The notes beneath the pieces were generated by a model. The model was given only the letters and a program-made list of their open reading frames with translations, searched no databases and was not told the DNA's origin. DNA of 64,000 nt from assembly GCF_050947875.1 (NCBI RefSeq), contig NC_134569.1, positions 187,046,067 through 187,110,066 of the forward strand, written 5' to 3'. A program made the position numbers and the translations under genes. Within the stretch, counting starts at the first letter, position 1; every line of letters starts with the position of its first letter. Of the stretch, positions 40,812 through 51,745 are shown in pieces. This DNA is from Dermacentor variabilis (Eukaryota; Arthropoda; Arachnida; Ixodida; Ixodidae).

Positions 40812-41040
40812 GGGCGTTAGCCTAGCGCTGATGTGGTTGTGCAGCTGAGCTCAAGGTCGCGGGTTCGATCCCGAGCAGTGGCGGCTGCATTCCTATGGAG
40901 GCGGAATGCAAGAACGCTCGTGTGCCATGCACAGGGTCCACGGTAAAGATCCGCAGGGGATCGGAATTATTCCGGAGCCCCCCAATACGGCGTGCCTCAG
41001 TTCAGAGCCGTGGCTCTCGCCCGTAAAACCTTAACAAAAA
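40812..41040 (+). mobile_element. tRNA-derived SINE, degenerate
   Basis: The tRNA-like head is GGCGTTAGCCTAGCGCTGAT to CAAGGTCGCGGGTTCGATCC, with a consensus polymerase III B box GGTTCGATCCC at 40862-40872. The body follows the SINE at 56764: GGAGGCGGAATGCAAGAACG, CTCGTGTGCC, TCCGGAGCCCCCCAATACGG and CGTGCCTCA, ending CGTAAAACCTTAACAAAAAC. Internal divergence is high, so it is older than the 56764 copy. No TSD found. Confidence 0.75.
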
Positions 41041-43990
41041 CACTTCCATTATCTGAATAAACAAGTTATGCGAAGCCTTCGCACTGTGAAACCGTGTGAG
41101 GACATCAGGAGGGCCTCTGATGCATTTCTGGTAAACAGCGTACAAGTAGAGTTATGTCCCATCTTATCTCTTCTCTGGGATCCACGAATAAAATGGTTGA
41201 TAAAATTTCGGCTCCCACAACTGGGTAAAAAGTAATTCGTAAGTAAAATAATTCCACAATGGCGCCCCTGAAAGGCCCAGTGTTGTTGACAATGTTGTAC
41301 ATCGTGTACAAAGAACTAATTGCCTTTTTTAAAATGCTGCAAACGTCATCAAGATTGGTACTGCTGCTGCCGAGAAGCATGACACTTAAGTTCTTGTGTG
41401 AGTGTGTCAATACATTGTCCTGAGGTAAGACTACCTATGTAAATTATTGAGAACTGAGAAATTGTGATTCTCGGTAAATATTGCACCGAGATTGGAGATG
41501 TTTTTCCAATTTAAAAAAGTAGTAAATGTCTAGTAACTATAGAAAGTGGACTTACAATTTCAATTTATGTCAGCCCAAGTTTGGAAAACTTCTCTAAAAT
41601 TACAAAATTAAATAGAAGACAAACATCAAGTTCGTGTTCTATCAATTTCTTTAATTTAATGCAGTTAAGCAACGAAAACATTAACCGTACATCCAAAGTG
41701 GAGAAAATTTCTATTTCATAAATGGTTTTGACATATGTCACTAAATTGCGAGTACGACTTTTGCAGAACCCTCTTGAGCATGGCGACAACTCTGCGTCGG
41801 CTGTAAATTAATATATCATATTTGTGTGCTTGAGATGCTCAATAATAACAGATGCAGTTCCAGAACCGCGGCATCGGTTTTTGGCACAGAATCATGGATT
41901 CGTAAACTTCGCGCTTTTATTCGTTTCAAAGTTGGTAACTTTCGGCAACCTTCTTGAAAACATTCAAGGTGCTAAATCAAAGTTCTGCATAAATGAACTG
42001 CTAGAATTTTGCTTTATTTCCGAAATTAAACAAACTTCTTTCAGACCATTTCTGCGTGTTTTTTATATTTCACTAAAGAAATTAGACTTTGCACTGACCT
42101 ATAACCTTTCTCCTAATCACCTTTTCTCAAACATAGATTTTAGCAGATCAGGAGGTCGCACTTACTCTCTCTGATTCTTCATCCCTGACTGCCGGGACTG
42201 TTTCATGTGTTGCTTACGCTGGGGCTCACAGCCCGAAGGCATCACCTTAAGCCATCTTGGACATTCTGGCACTATCAAGCGAAGAAACATAACATGTACG
42301 CACTTGTGTGCATCGATTATTTTTTATTTTTATTCAACTGGCATGCCTATCGTTCCACTTGTTTTCTGGCACATTCCACAGCTTATATAAAACACTAGCC
42401 GCTTCACATCCTTGACACATCGAGAACGTAATATCGCGTCGATAATCACGTGCCCTCAGACTTAGCCCTGCCTAAACAGCATGCCGACTGAAAGGTCAAC
42501 ATTACATGAATCGGTAAGCTGTTCACTCTATTTAGAAGTAGCGCATTCTAAGACTTTCTAAACGTCATGGCGAACTGGCAATCTACGTTTGGGGACGCGA
42601 AGCCCGCGACACTTTTACGGCGTACGTTCATCGACTTTGTCTCGTCGTAAATCATATCAGAGCACCCTGACCTCAAAACTCCACAACTCACCATGCGCAA
42701 CCGATCGAAAGTCAGTCCTTACCTGACTTGATCACTTCTAGTGTTCCCGCCCAGAAACACAACAGCGGTAAGGCAGTGCAGTAGAGCATTCTTGGTGATC
42801 ATGCTGTCCGCCGGTCCCTCTGTCCTCTTTTTTCTAGAGCCCTCTGGAAAGCACCAGAAATGTTCAGACGTAAATCACAATTAATATCCACTTTAGCCTA
42901 GAGCAAATCTATCTAAGTAAGCTGCAAACCACGACATTCCGATTCAGTATGTGTCATATTATCTTATTTCTTGCACAGTTTTTCGTTTTTGGTCATCTCT
43001 TATTTATAAGAACTACAATGCATTAGGATAACCTTAAACGAGTGTTGAAATGGCATGTCCAGCTCCTCTTTATTTTTTTTTTTTGCCTAAAGGTTCTTCA
43101 CCTCAATATTCTACGAAATGTAATGGCAAACTTCAGAATGTCCTAAATAATTTACTATAATAGCTTTTCTATGAAATACATTTGCTTTCCTTTCTTAGCA
43201 TGTTCATGCAAACTGCGCTGTGACGTCATACGCTGTGACATCATTACACTGAGGATGGTCTCGTGAGTCCAGACTGTTGGGACGTTCTGGCGATCGCTCT
43301 GACTCCCTCGGTTATCTTTTGGGCTGCGACTCGTTCTGCAGCTCCACGCGATCGGTGCTTGAAGTGGCTAATTGCCTGGTCATGCACATAACAGGTTACT
43401 GCAGGTGATAAAGTATATTCATAATTTGACACATTGATCAATTTTAAAGACTCACACAGCATACACCAGTGACGAGAACAAGTGCACGGTATCATGCATC
43501 TAGAGTGCCTGGTCGAACCCAGCGTCCACGCTTTCGCTGCACGCAAAGCTCCTTACGCGCGTAATCACAAGAACAATATTCCTCAATATTTTTAAAACTA
43601 ATGAACAAGGGTAGAATGATGCATTGCATAAATAGCGCGCAAATTACACGCTTAATTTTCCACGTACGTTCTTAGAGTTTTCGATGTAGGAGTCCAACAT
43701 GAACTGCTCCTCAGCAAAGTGCCGGCTTTATATTGCTTTCTTTGTCAATTTGAACTTTGAACAAGTGTAACGCTAATATTCACATGTGCCCGCACCATGT
43801 CGCTGCCTCAAATAGAAGCCCTCCTCACTCTCTCTCCTGTTTTTCTTGGTTCATATTGACGCATGTATTCTATGCAGACGACGACGACAATGGGAGCACT
43901 AACGGACTCCGCCTAGTTGGTCAGAGTGAGATTGGATGATGACGAAGAAGACGTGTCTTTGCTCTGTCTGTTTTTCAACAGATTGTCTTG
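41041..43990. other. No recognisable gene
   Basis: AT-rich DNA with short frames only. Frames at 41105-41410 (minus), 41824-42174 (plus) and 43244-43546 (minus) reach about 100 residues without motifs. A T-run lies near 43073-43083. The LTR of the Gypsy element whose PBS is at 44041 must end at 44040, but its beginning cannot be located because no second copy is present. Confidence 0.5.
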
Positions 43991-44040
43991 TTGTTCGTGA
44001 AGAACGCCTCCCTGTGTTCTGTCCGCGTTGTACCGCGACA

Positions 44041-44055
44041 CTGGTGGAGGTGCGA
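44041..44055 (+). promoter_or_regulatory. Gypsy F primer-binding site
   Basis: CTGGTGGAGGTGCGA follows a CA-ending sequence (GCGACA). The TGGTGGAGGTGC core equals the PBS of Gypsy D, which supports both placements. Confidence 0.65.
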
Positions 44056-44228
44056 GGTACTGACGGCGTCTGATGCGTCGGAGTCCTTCTGGGAGTCGTT
44101 CATCTAGCCTGGACGCACTGCCACTAGTTACCACACCCGTGCATCGCTTTAGTCGTTGACTGCTAGGCCTTGCCCCGGAATTCTCCGCTCTTCAACCACC
44201 TCTTCCCGGGAGATGCACACATCTCTCA

Positions 44229-45164
44229 ATGGCTGAAACTAGCCCACCACAAGTACCCCAAAGCAGTCGGTTTTCCAGTCCACAACAGGTAGCCGTTCTG
44301 CATCCGCTGGTTCCCGATCGCTATCACGGTGCAGTCTTCGAAGACGTTGAAGATTGGCTGGACAAGTATGAACGCGTCGCACAGATTAATCAGTGGACTG
44401 AGCAGCAAAAGCTCTCCCACGTCTATTTCGCCCTTGACGACAGTGGCGGTACTTGGTTCGAGAACCGCGAGGGTCGCCTCAGAAGCTGGCATGACTTTCG
44501 GCAGGGGATCACGGATACTTTTGCGAGTGCCGACCGATGCGACCACGCCCAGCAAATGATGGAGCTACGCGTACGACAACCTAATGAGTCGGTCACAATG
44601 TTCGCCGAGGACATGGCCCGCCTCTTTCGTAGAGCCGACCCGAACATTGCCGTAGATAGGAAGTTGCGCTACCTCATGCGAGGTGTAAAAGAACAGTTGT
44701 TCGCGGGACTTTTGCACAATCCGCCAGTCACTGTCGCTGACTTTTTCAAAGAGGCTACGGCTATTGAGCGGGCCTTTCATCAAAGATGCAGGCAATACGA
44801 TAGACTGTGCACCAGCACTGCAATCAATGCCGCCGCAGTGGCTGCCGAGTATCAGAACTTACGTCAGTTGGTCAGAGAGCTCATCAAAGAGGAAATTCAA
44901 AAGATTCTGACACCCACACTAGATAAATCCGTCGCGTCAATCGCCGAAGTGGTGCGTGACGAAATCCGGCAAGCGTTCCCGGTAACCGATCTTCAAGACC
45001 ACCAGCGACCCCTGAGTTACGCCGCCGCTGTCCGATGTCCACCACCAGTTGCAACCACATCGCCGTACCACCAGCCTCCGACAGCCGCTCCTTGGTCGCC
45101 GCCGCAAGAGGAGGCTTCGAAGCGCGCAGCTGTTATGCCGCTTCAGTCATACCGTCAGCCGTAG
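44229..45164 (+). pseudogene. Gypsy F gag, main frame
   Basis: This open frame of 311 residues starts at an ATG about 190 bases after the PBS. Residues 35-190 hold the retrotransposon-gag capsid-like region: YHGAVFEDVEDWLDKYERVA, SHVYFALDDSGGTWFENREG, QQMMELRVRQPNESVTMFAE, DMARLFRRADPNI and LMRGVKEQLFAGLL. A charged middle with VRELIKEEIQKILTP and RPLSYAAAVRCPPP leads to a Pro-rich end at a TAG. The reading continues beyond to a zinc knuckle, so the stop is a mutation or a readthrough site. Gag forms the particle. Confidence 0.85.
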
Positions 45165-45570
45165 TTTGCCGCGTCTTGGCCACCGCCACGAAACGACGCT
45201 ACGGGACGGCCGAAACTTCGGAGAACCGACGTATAGCGCACTGTCGATAGGCGCCCACTCTGTTTTCAGTGCGGAGGCGCCGGCCATATTTCACGTCATT
45301 GCTAGAATCGTTACACATCATTTCGACCTCTTCGTCCGTGGTCCTATGGTCGACTTGCAAATGACGACGCCATGCTACGCCGCGACGACGCTGCTTTTCA
45401 GCGACCCCCAATAGCGCACCCGAGTGACGAATCCGTGTCCAATGATCGGTCCGATTTCGACCTTCGGTCGCGCTCTCCAACCCCTCTACGTCAGATGGCT
45501 TCATCTACTGGCGGTACTTTTGCTGACCTCCGAGGACGAAGGTCGCGCAGCCGCCGCCGGGGTAACTGAA
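45165..45570 (+). pseudogene. Gypsy F gag end with zinc knuckle
   Basis: In the gag frame after the TAG, 45261-45302 encodes CFQCGGAGHISRHC, a CX2CX4HX4C knuckle for RNA binding, followed at once by TAG. The next frame section (to about 45569) is rich in Arg-Ser (DLRSRSPTPL, RGRRSRSRRRGN). One stop also lies before the knuckle. The knuckle residues are intact. Confidence 0.75.
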
Positions 45571-45649
45571 GGCGGCGACCTCTGGGGGTAAGTTTGCAGG
45601 CCCGCCGCAAGACAATAAAAAGCCCCCAACACTCCCGCTGCAGAACGCT

Positions 45650-46633
45650 GTGAAGCCGATAAACACCGAAGAAATTGTGAGCGCCGACATTGATGTTTTG
45701 GTGGACGGACAGCCAGTGACAGCGTTAGTCGGCACTGTTGCCGACTTCTCTATAATGAGTCAGGAACTCGTCCTCCGCCTTAAGAACGTAAAGACGCCAT
45801 GGACGGGACCTCGCATAATAATGGCAGGCGGCCAATTACTGATGCCTACTGGAAAATGTACTGCCAGAGTTAACATCGGGGATTCTTCTTTCGTGGCCAC
45901 TTTTATCGTCCTTCCTGTATGCTGCAAAGATTTGATTAATGGAATGGGCCTCCTAAAAGAATATGACGCCGTAATTGACATCCCGGACCGCATGGTGACG
46001 TTTTATAAGAGGGCCGGTTTAGTCCATTGCTTATCGTCGCAGCACAACTCCTTTCGTCTAACAGAAGACGTCGTCGCCCCCCCTCGATCGTGTGCCCTTG
46101 TTTCGGCAGCATGTGACATACCGTTTCGTTGCGAAGGAGTTGCCGACCAAATAACCATGTTGTTGTTTACTCACGGTATCTCGGTCGCAGGAGGAATTGT
46201 GAATGTCACCGACGGGTGCACAAAACTGTTGCTAACAAATTTTAGCACAGAGCGACGGCACCTTCCCAAGGGCACGGCTGTGGCTTATTTTGACGGCGTT
46301 GCGGATGTCCATGGCTGCTGTTCACTACTCGAAGAAGCGCCTACGCAAGGCCGAGCTCCTGTACTTGACGTTAGCACTGCTTTGTCGCAGCACGAACGAG
46401 AGCGCCTTCTTGCGCTATTGGCCAAGTTCAACGACTGCTTTGCGTCGACGTCCAGCGTCCGGCGGACGGCTCTAACAAAGCGCCGAGTAATTACAGAGGA
46501 TACGGCAAGACCAATTCACCAAAATCCGTATCGTGTGGCTCCTAGAGAACGTGAAGCCATACAACAAGTGACAAAAATGCTTGAAGATGACGTGATCCAA
46601 TCATCAACGAGTCCCCGGGCATCTCCTGTATAG
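45650..46633 (+). pseudogene. Gypsy F protease (mutated) and linker to RT
   Basis: In this frame of 327 residues the retropepsin active site appears as VTALVGTVADFSIM at about residues 24-37. The expected D-T-G-A-D is G-T-V-A-D, so the catalytic Asp and the invariant Gly are both replaced. GQLLMPTG and DLINGMGLL (in place of I-x-G-x-D) show a second departure. The linker runs to FNDCFASTSSVRRTALTKRR and IHQNPYRVAPREREAIQQ, the start of RT, ending STSPRASPV just before a two-base frame shift. It is non-functional as a protease. Confidence 0.85.
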
Positions 46634-47316
46634 TTCTGGTCAAGAAAAAAGGCGGCAGCTTGCGTTTCTGTGTGAGCTACCGAAAGCTAAATAAGGTGAC
46701 AAAGAAAGACGTATACCCGCTTCCCCGTATAGATGACTCACTCGACAAGCTTCGACAGGCACGTTACTTCTCTTCAATGGACTTAAAAAGCGGATATTGG
46801 CAAATCGAAGTAGACCCAATAGACCGTGAAAAAACTGCTTTCGTGACGCCAGACGGCCTATACGAATTTAATGTCTTGCGTTTCGGCTTGTGTTCTGCCC
46901 CTGCTACGTTCCAACGCCTCATGGATACTGTACTTTTGGGTCTGAAGTGGAAAACCTGCTTAGTGCATCTCGACGACGTCATCGTGTTCTCCGCAGCGTT
47001 TGAAGAACACGTCGAACGGCTTGAAGCGGTTCTGCAGTCTATACGGTCCGCCGGCCTCACCCTGAAGCCGCAGAAGTGCCACTTTGGCCTCGCAGAACTG
47101 CAGTTTCTCGGTCACGTAGTAAGCCACGCACGTGTCCGGCCGGATCCTGAAAAAATTGCAGCCGTCGCACAGGTTCCCGTACCATCCGATAAAAAAAGCT
47201 GTCAGGCGCTTCCTCGGCCTCTGTGCCTATTAACGGCGGTTTATTGCAGACTTTGCGCGTATTGCGTCGCCGTTAACGCGCCTGACGAGAGACGACGTTG
47301 CTTTTGTATGGGGTGA
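46634..47316 (+). pseudogene. Gypsy F reverse transcriptase
   Basis: Continues after the frameshift with [77 protein letters not shown] and CLVHLDDVIVFSAAFEEHV. The catalytic Y-L-D-D is H-L-D-D: both Asp are kept but the Tyr is lost. LTLKPQKCHFGLAELQFLGH and PDPEKIAAVAQVPVPSDKK follow, then a frameshift at KKSCQALPRP (equivalent to KKAVRRFLG). Most of the palm is well preserved. Confidence 0.88.
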
Positions 47317-47680
47317 GGAAGAGCAAGGTGCAGTCAACGACTTGCGGCATCGTCGCCAGACGCCTCCACTGCTTGCTCACTTTGATGAGACCGCTCCTAC
47401 AATGCTCCACACTGATGCCAGCAATGTTGACTTGGGAGCTGTTCTTGTGCAGCGGCAAGAGGACACAGAACGAGTGCTTACCTATGCAAGTAGAACACTC
47501 TCAAGTACAGAGGCTAATTACTCCACAAATGAGAAAGATTGCCTCGCCGTGGTATGGGCGTTTATGAAATTTCACCCATTTTCGTACGGCCGCCACTTCA
47601 CAGTTATCAGCGACCACCGTTCACTCTGCTGGTTCACAAATTTTAAGATCCTTCTGGACGACTGGCGCGTCGGAGCCTAA
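47317..47680 (+). pseudogene. Gypsy F RNase H
   Basis: Frame 47342-47680: LLAHFDETAPTMLHTDASNV (first Asp), DLGAVLVQRQEDTERVLTYA, SSTEANYSTNEKDCLAVVWA (Glu), FKFHPFSYGRHFTVISDHRS (Asp) and LCWFTNFK, where a frameshift occurs. The catalytic residues are present. The rest (to LSRSPIESP) continues in the next frame at 47698. Confidence 0.85.
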
Positions 47681-47697
47681 GGCTGCAAGAGTTTGAC

Positions 47698-48345
47698 ATG
47701 ACTGTCACGTCCAGATCGGTGAAAGGGCATACGGATGCTGACTGCTTGTCTCGATCACCGATAGAGTCACCTGCTCCGCCCGGAGAAGAAGACTCAGCAT
47801 TTCTTTGTGTTATAGACACATCCGCCATCGCGCAACAACAACGGGACGACGCTGAGTTGCTCGAACTAATCAATTACTTGGAGGGAACATCTGCTAAACC
47901 ACCTAGAGTATTCGCAAGAGGACTGTTGTCGTTTTGTTTACGAGCCAAGGTTCTCTACAAAAAAAAATTTCTTTGACCGGGTCCCCCTAGCTTCTAGTCA
48001 TTCCTGCAGCTCTTCGTATGGAAGTACTTCAAGCTTGCCACAACGAGGTGACTTCTGGTCACTTAGGCTACACGCGAACATTAGCCAGAGTGCAGCAAAG
48101 GTACTACTGGCCGAGACTTACCACCGCCGTGAAACATCACGTTCGCACTTGTCTCGACTGCCAGAGGCGCAAGTCGCCTCCGACGAAACCAGCCGGCCTC
48201 CTACAACCCGTCCAGGTGCCTCGAAGAGCATTTGATCAAATCGCAATGGATATTTTGGGCCCACTTCCCACTTCTACTGCAGGCAATCACTTCGACTTGC
48301 TTCTTAAGTGGTTATTGTGCGTTTCCCAGTTATTTAGAAGGTAGA
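47698..48345 (+). pseudogene. Gypsy F integrase N-terminal part, truncated
   Basis: Frame 47698-47976 gives the pre-integrase linker (TDADCLSRSP to ARGLLSFCLRAKVLYKK). After a short frame break the frame 48018-48344 holds the HHCC zinc domain: EVLQACHNEVTSGHLGYTRT, then RVQQRYYWPRL and RTCLDCQRRKSPPTKPAGLL. It then reaches QIAMDILGPLPTSTAGN with the first catalytic Asp. The element ends a few codons later (48345), so the rest of integrase and the 3' LTR are lost. Confidence 0.85.
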
Positions 48346-49379
48346 TGCCAAGCCAAGTTAGTTCCAATTTATAAGGTTCACGTTAGTTAGTGATGAGTCA
48401 TTCTACAAGGAATGTCACTACTGACGGAAGTAGAAACCATCCTTTCTCTTTGCACTTCCATAAGTAAGTTTTATTAGGAGAATGGGAATGCAAGAATAAG
48501 TGTTATCAAAATCGAATTGCAGGGCTACATGAAATTCACGTGAGCTCATGCCTATTAGACTAGGCACTCATTGGCAATAGTTATATGCTGAGTCATGAAT
48601 ACAAACTAAGAAAAGCAGCAGTCCCAATACTGACCTTTGTCAGATGCTGCCACACACAAAAGTGTCGTTACCTACGTTAGCGGCAACAAGTTGCGTGAGA
48701 TAACACTGAAAGTGCTTTAAAAGCAATAATAAGCAAAATGAGTGCTCTATAATAAACTAAACAAGTGAAGTTCTCGAAAATTGAATGACCAACTACTCCA
48801 AACATATGTTTGACCGAAGTTCTGCTTTATATGAGTAGTCCGTGCTAAAATACGTGTCGATTAACTGTAAACAAAAAAATGTCAACCAGCTGCTTGACAC
48901 CGTGAGTGACAATGATTGTGCTTGAGATGGCATTCTTGCTAGAATAATTGTTGCATAATTGTAAACTGCTGTTACACTAGTCAAAATGGGCAAGTGCCCG
49001 GACAAAGAGCTCACTACATAATTATGCATTCGAAGCCTTTCGCTGAGCCAGAGCCGCGTCTCGCAACATATTTCCATCAAACGTCTGAGGAAGAAAACGG
49101 CGAGCGTTTCTCGCCTTCCATGCGGTCGTCTAATGTCGTTGCCGGCAATAGTTGTGAATAAATCGTGCTAGCCCTTCAGCGCCGCCTTGAAGGTAGCACT
49201 GTGCCTACAACTTTTCCGATCTCGTTTCGATGGTTTTTGCACTGGCTGCCTGCCATCAATTTGCTACGACGACTCATCGAAAACAACACAACGTTGCTCT
49301 TGCTGTTTTGCAAATGAAATTACACCTACCCACGAGGGCAATTTTAATGCGATAGCGTTAAGGGCCCCGTGTCGCCGCT
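48346..49379. other. No recognisable gene
   Basis: AT-rich sequence with a 95-residue motif-free minus-strand frame (49080-48793). Near 49345 the string AATGCGATAGCGTTAAGG resembles a motif I associate with tick repeats, but too little is present to define an element. Confidence 0.4.
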
Positions 49380-51165
49380 ATGTTTGATGATATGGACATT
49401 CCGATCGTCACAGGGGAAGCTGTCCTAATTATGTCAAGGAAGTTGAGCACCAAAAAGAGTATAGGACCACATCAAATCCCAAATACATTTTCACAGTGCT
49501 ATTCCATGCAGACAAGCGATTTCTTGGCAAAGATCTTTAATGCATCCTTGCGCAGTTGCGAACTTCCGGACGACTGGAACATTGAATGTGTTATCCCCAT
49601 CTTTAAAAAAGGTGAAAAAGAATAATTTTGAATTACAGACAGATTTCTTTAACTTCTGTTTGCTGCAAGTTACTAGAGCGTATTGTGGCTCACAATATCC
49701 AGTGCTTTTTAGCAGAGAATAATGCCTTATCTCCTTGCCAACACGGCTTCCAAAAAGGAATGTCCACGACGGCACAACTTGTAACAACTATTCACTGCTT
49801 TTTAGCAGCTCTAGATCGTTCTGGGGAAATTGATATACTTCTTTTAGATTTTTCTAAAGCGTTCCATAAGGTTGCGCACAGTAAACTACTTCTAAAATTA
49901 AATAACCTAGGATTGCTGTTTTATCTTATCAAATGGGTTGATCGAGGCACATTTCACTAATAGAAAGCAGTTTGTTGAAATCAAATGTAGTTTATCTAGG
50001 ATGCTCAGCGGAGCATCCCGTGTTCTCCGAGGGAGTGTTTTGGGGCCATTATTATTTATTATATATGCAAACGATTTAGTGCAAATATTCCATGACTCAG
50101 TGTCTATTAAACTTTTTGCGGACGATTGTGTTGTGTTTAAAGGAATAACCTGCCATAAATTTCATAAGCTATTACAGCGAACTCTCAGCTACATTGAACG
50201 CTGGTGCGCAGAATGGGACATGGAAATGAACGTTAACAAAACAGTGTTATTAAATTTAACGCGGAAAAAGAATCCTATCATGATTACTTACACTACCGTG
50301 GCTCTAAAATTCAAGCAGTAACTGAATATAAGCATTTAAAGATTACTCTTTCTAGTGATATGACATGGGGGGAGCACAGCTCGGGAACTTGCGAAACAGC
50401 TTTTCGGAAACTGTTGCTTAAAAAGGAACCTTGCAAAGGCAACAGTGAATGTTACCTTTAAGCAAACAATACCGTTATCAGATCTAAATTGGAGTATGCA
50501 CCCGTTGTATGGGATCCCCCCCCCCCCACACACACAAAAGATATACTGTGCTTAGAACGCCTGCAAAGGAAAACAATGATATTTATATTTATTAAATATA
50601 AAAGGCTGGATTCTCCAATTAACCTCATGATTGCGCGTAACATCCCCACATTAGCTGTACGCAGTAAAATCAGTCGACTAAAATTTTGCGTAATATTTTG
50701 TCTGGAAAATATTTCTCAATTCTCATATCTAAAGTCCATTACAGGAAGACCAACGCGTAGCAATCACATACACTCCCTAAACCATTTTTTGGCAAACTAG
50801 AGACATTTAAACAGAGTTTTTTTCTCACGGACAATTTTGGATTGGAACAGCCTAGCTGAATTTGTTTGTTAGGCTGAAAACTTTGGCGAAGCCCTTCAAC
50901 TCCACTTGTTCTGGTAAATATCAACCCAGCCAAAGTGTTGTAATATTTCTGGTACAGTTACTGTTGTAAATTATCTATGTACTGCTCTTGTTTTCATGTG
51001 GGTGTGCGATAAATATAGCCCTAGTTAAACCGATGCATTATACTGTTGTGCGAATATTGTTGGAAATTATTTCTGTGCTATTGTTTTCCCATAACAATGT
51101 AGTTCCACTTCTGCTTGGGCCACGTTGGCCTGCGGTATTGTGAAATCAATAAATAAATAAAAAAT
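49380..51165 (+). mobile_element. CR1-like LINE, 5'-truncated, with A-rich 3' end
   Basis: Four plus-strand frames follow RT order: MSRKLSTKKSIGPHQIPNTF, LRSCELPDDWNIECVIPIFK (49380-49625); YRQISLTSVCCKLLERIVAH, LSPCQHGFQKGMSTTAQL, LLLDFSKAFHKVAHSKLL (49628-49960); RVLRGSVLGPLLFIIYANDL, KLFADDCVVFKGI, WDMEMNVNKTV (49938-50321); and LEYAPVVWDPPPP with RLQRKTMIFIF and RPTRSNH (50489-50800). The catalytic FADD is intact, but frameshifts separate the parts. The endonuclease is absent. The 3' UTR ends AATAAATAAATAAAAAA near 51165. Confidence 0.85.
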
Positions 51166-51379
51166 TCCGTGACCGCGTCAGCGTCCGGCGTTCAACGTTG
51201 GACGCTCCTTCAACAAAAAAAGGATTTTCCTGCCACCCATACCCAGGCCCTCAATGTGGCGCAAGCAAGTTGTTCAACTAAATGTATTTCTCAAGCTTAA
51301 ACACGTAGACAAATCGTAAAGTACGAATTGCACACAACCTACAATCGTGATAACGTCAGACTGTAATCTTAATACACGA
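51166..51379. other. Unassigned
   Basis: Short stretch with no motif. It contains a repeated CGTCCGGCGTTCAACGTT-like word. Confidence 0.4.
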
Positions 51380-51745
51380 GAAAACATAGTTCTGTTACTT
51401 GAAAACCGCCTTTTCCAGCTTCTCTACCACTCATAGACCGAACGGGCGTCCGCCATTTGCGCTTGCGGACGTGTGAATACATCGGAGTCCACGTAGCGCC
51501 TAACTCGTTTCCTTGAAAGGGTTCCGGATAGCGCTCGCCTCCACCACCACGCAGCTCACGCAAGAGGCTGCGTTTCTACCAGATCTTTCTACCGCCTTCG
51601 TGCATAGCGTTCGCCGCGAGCATTTGCGGTAAATATTGCGGTTACATACGCTGCAGTTGCCGGGAAGCGGGAGAATCAGTCTGGGATCTTCGACTGCTAT
51701 CGCGTTCCACCCTTAAAGGCGACGCCTAAGCGTGCTCCAAATTTT
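51380..51745. repeat. Probable dispersed repeat, family unknown
   Basis: The stretch includes GACCGAACGGGCGTCCGCCA, CGTTTCCTTGAAAGGGTTCC, GCGGTAAATATTGCGGTTAC and TATCGCGTTCCACCCTTAAA. From memory this combination recurs widely in tick sequences. I see no coding region, inverted repeat or TSD to classify it. Confidence 0.3.

Larger units (their letters stand above)
43990..48345 (+). mobile_element. Gypsy retrotransposon F, 3'-truncated
   Basis: A presumed LTR end (to 44040, ...GTACCGCGACA), a primer-binding site, gag, protease, RT, RNase H and the first part of integrase lie in order on the plus strand. The organisation and many strings parallel Gypsy D, for example TWFENRE in gag and LKSGYWQIEVD in RT. 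The sequence is distinct enough to be a sister family. It stops at 48345 in the integrase, and no 3' LTR is found. Catalytic sites of the protease and RT are mutated and there are several frameshifts. Confidence 0.88.

Noticed and set aside
40862..40872. A tRNA gene, suggested by GGTTCGATCCC
   Set aside because: The sequence does not fold as a cloverleaf with an anticodon arm and continues into a SINE body shared with two other loci, so it is a SINE head.
43990..48345. Endogenous retrovirus with an env gene
   Set aside because: Gag and pol are of Gypsy type and no envelope-like frame follows pol. The element is truncated in integrase. I treat all LTR elements here as retrotransposons.
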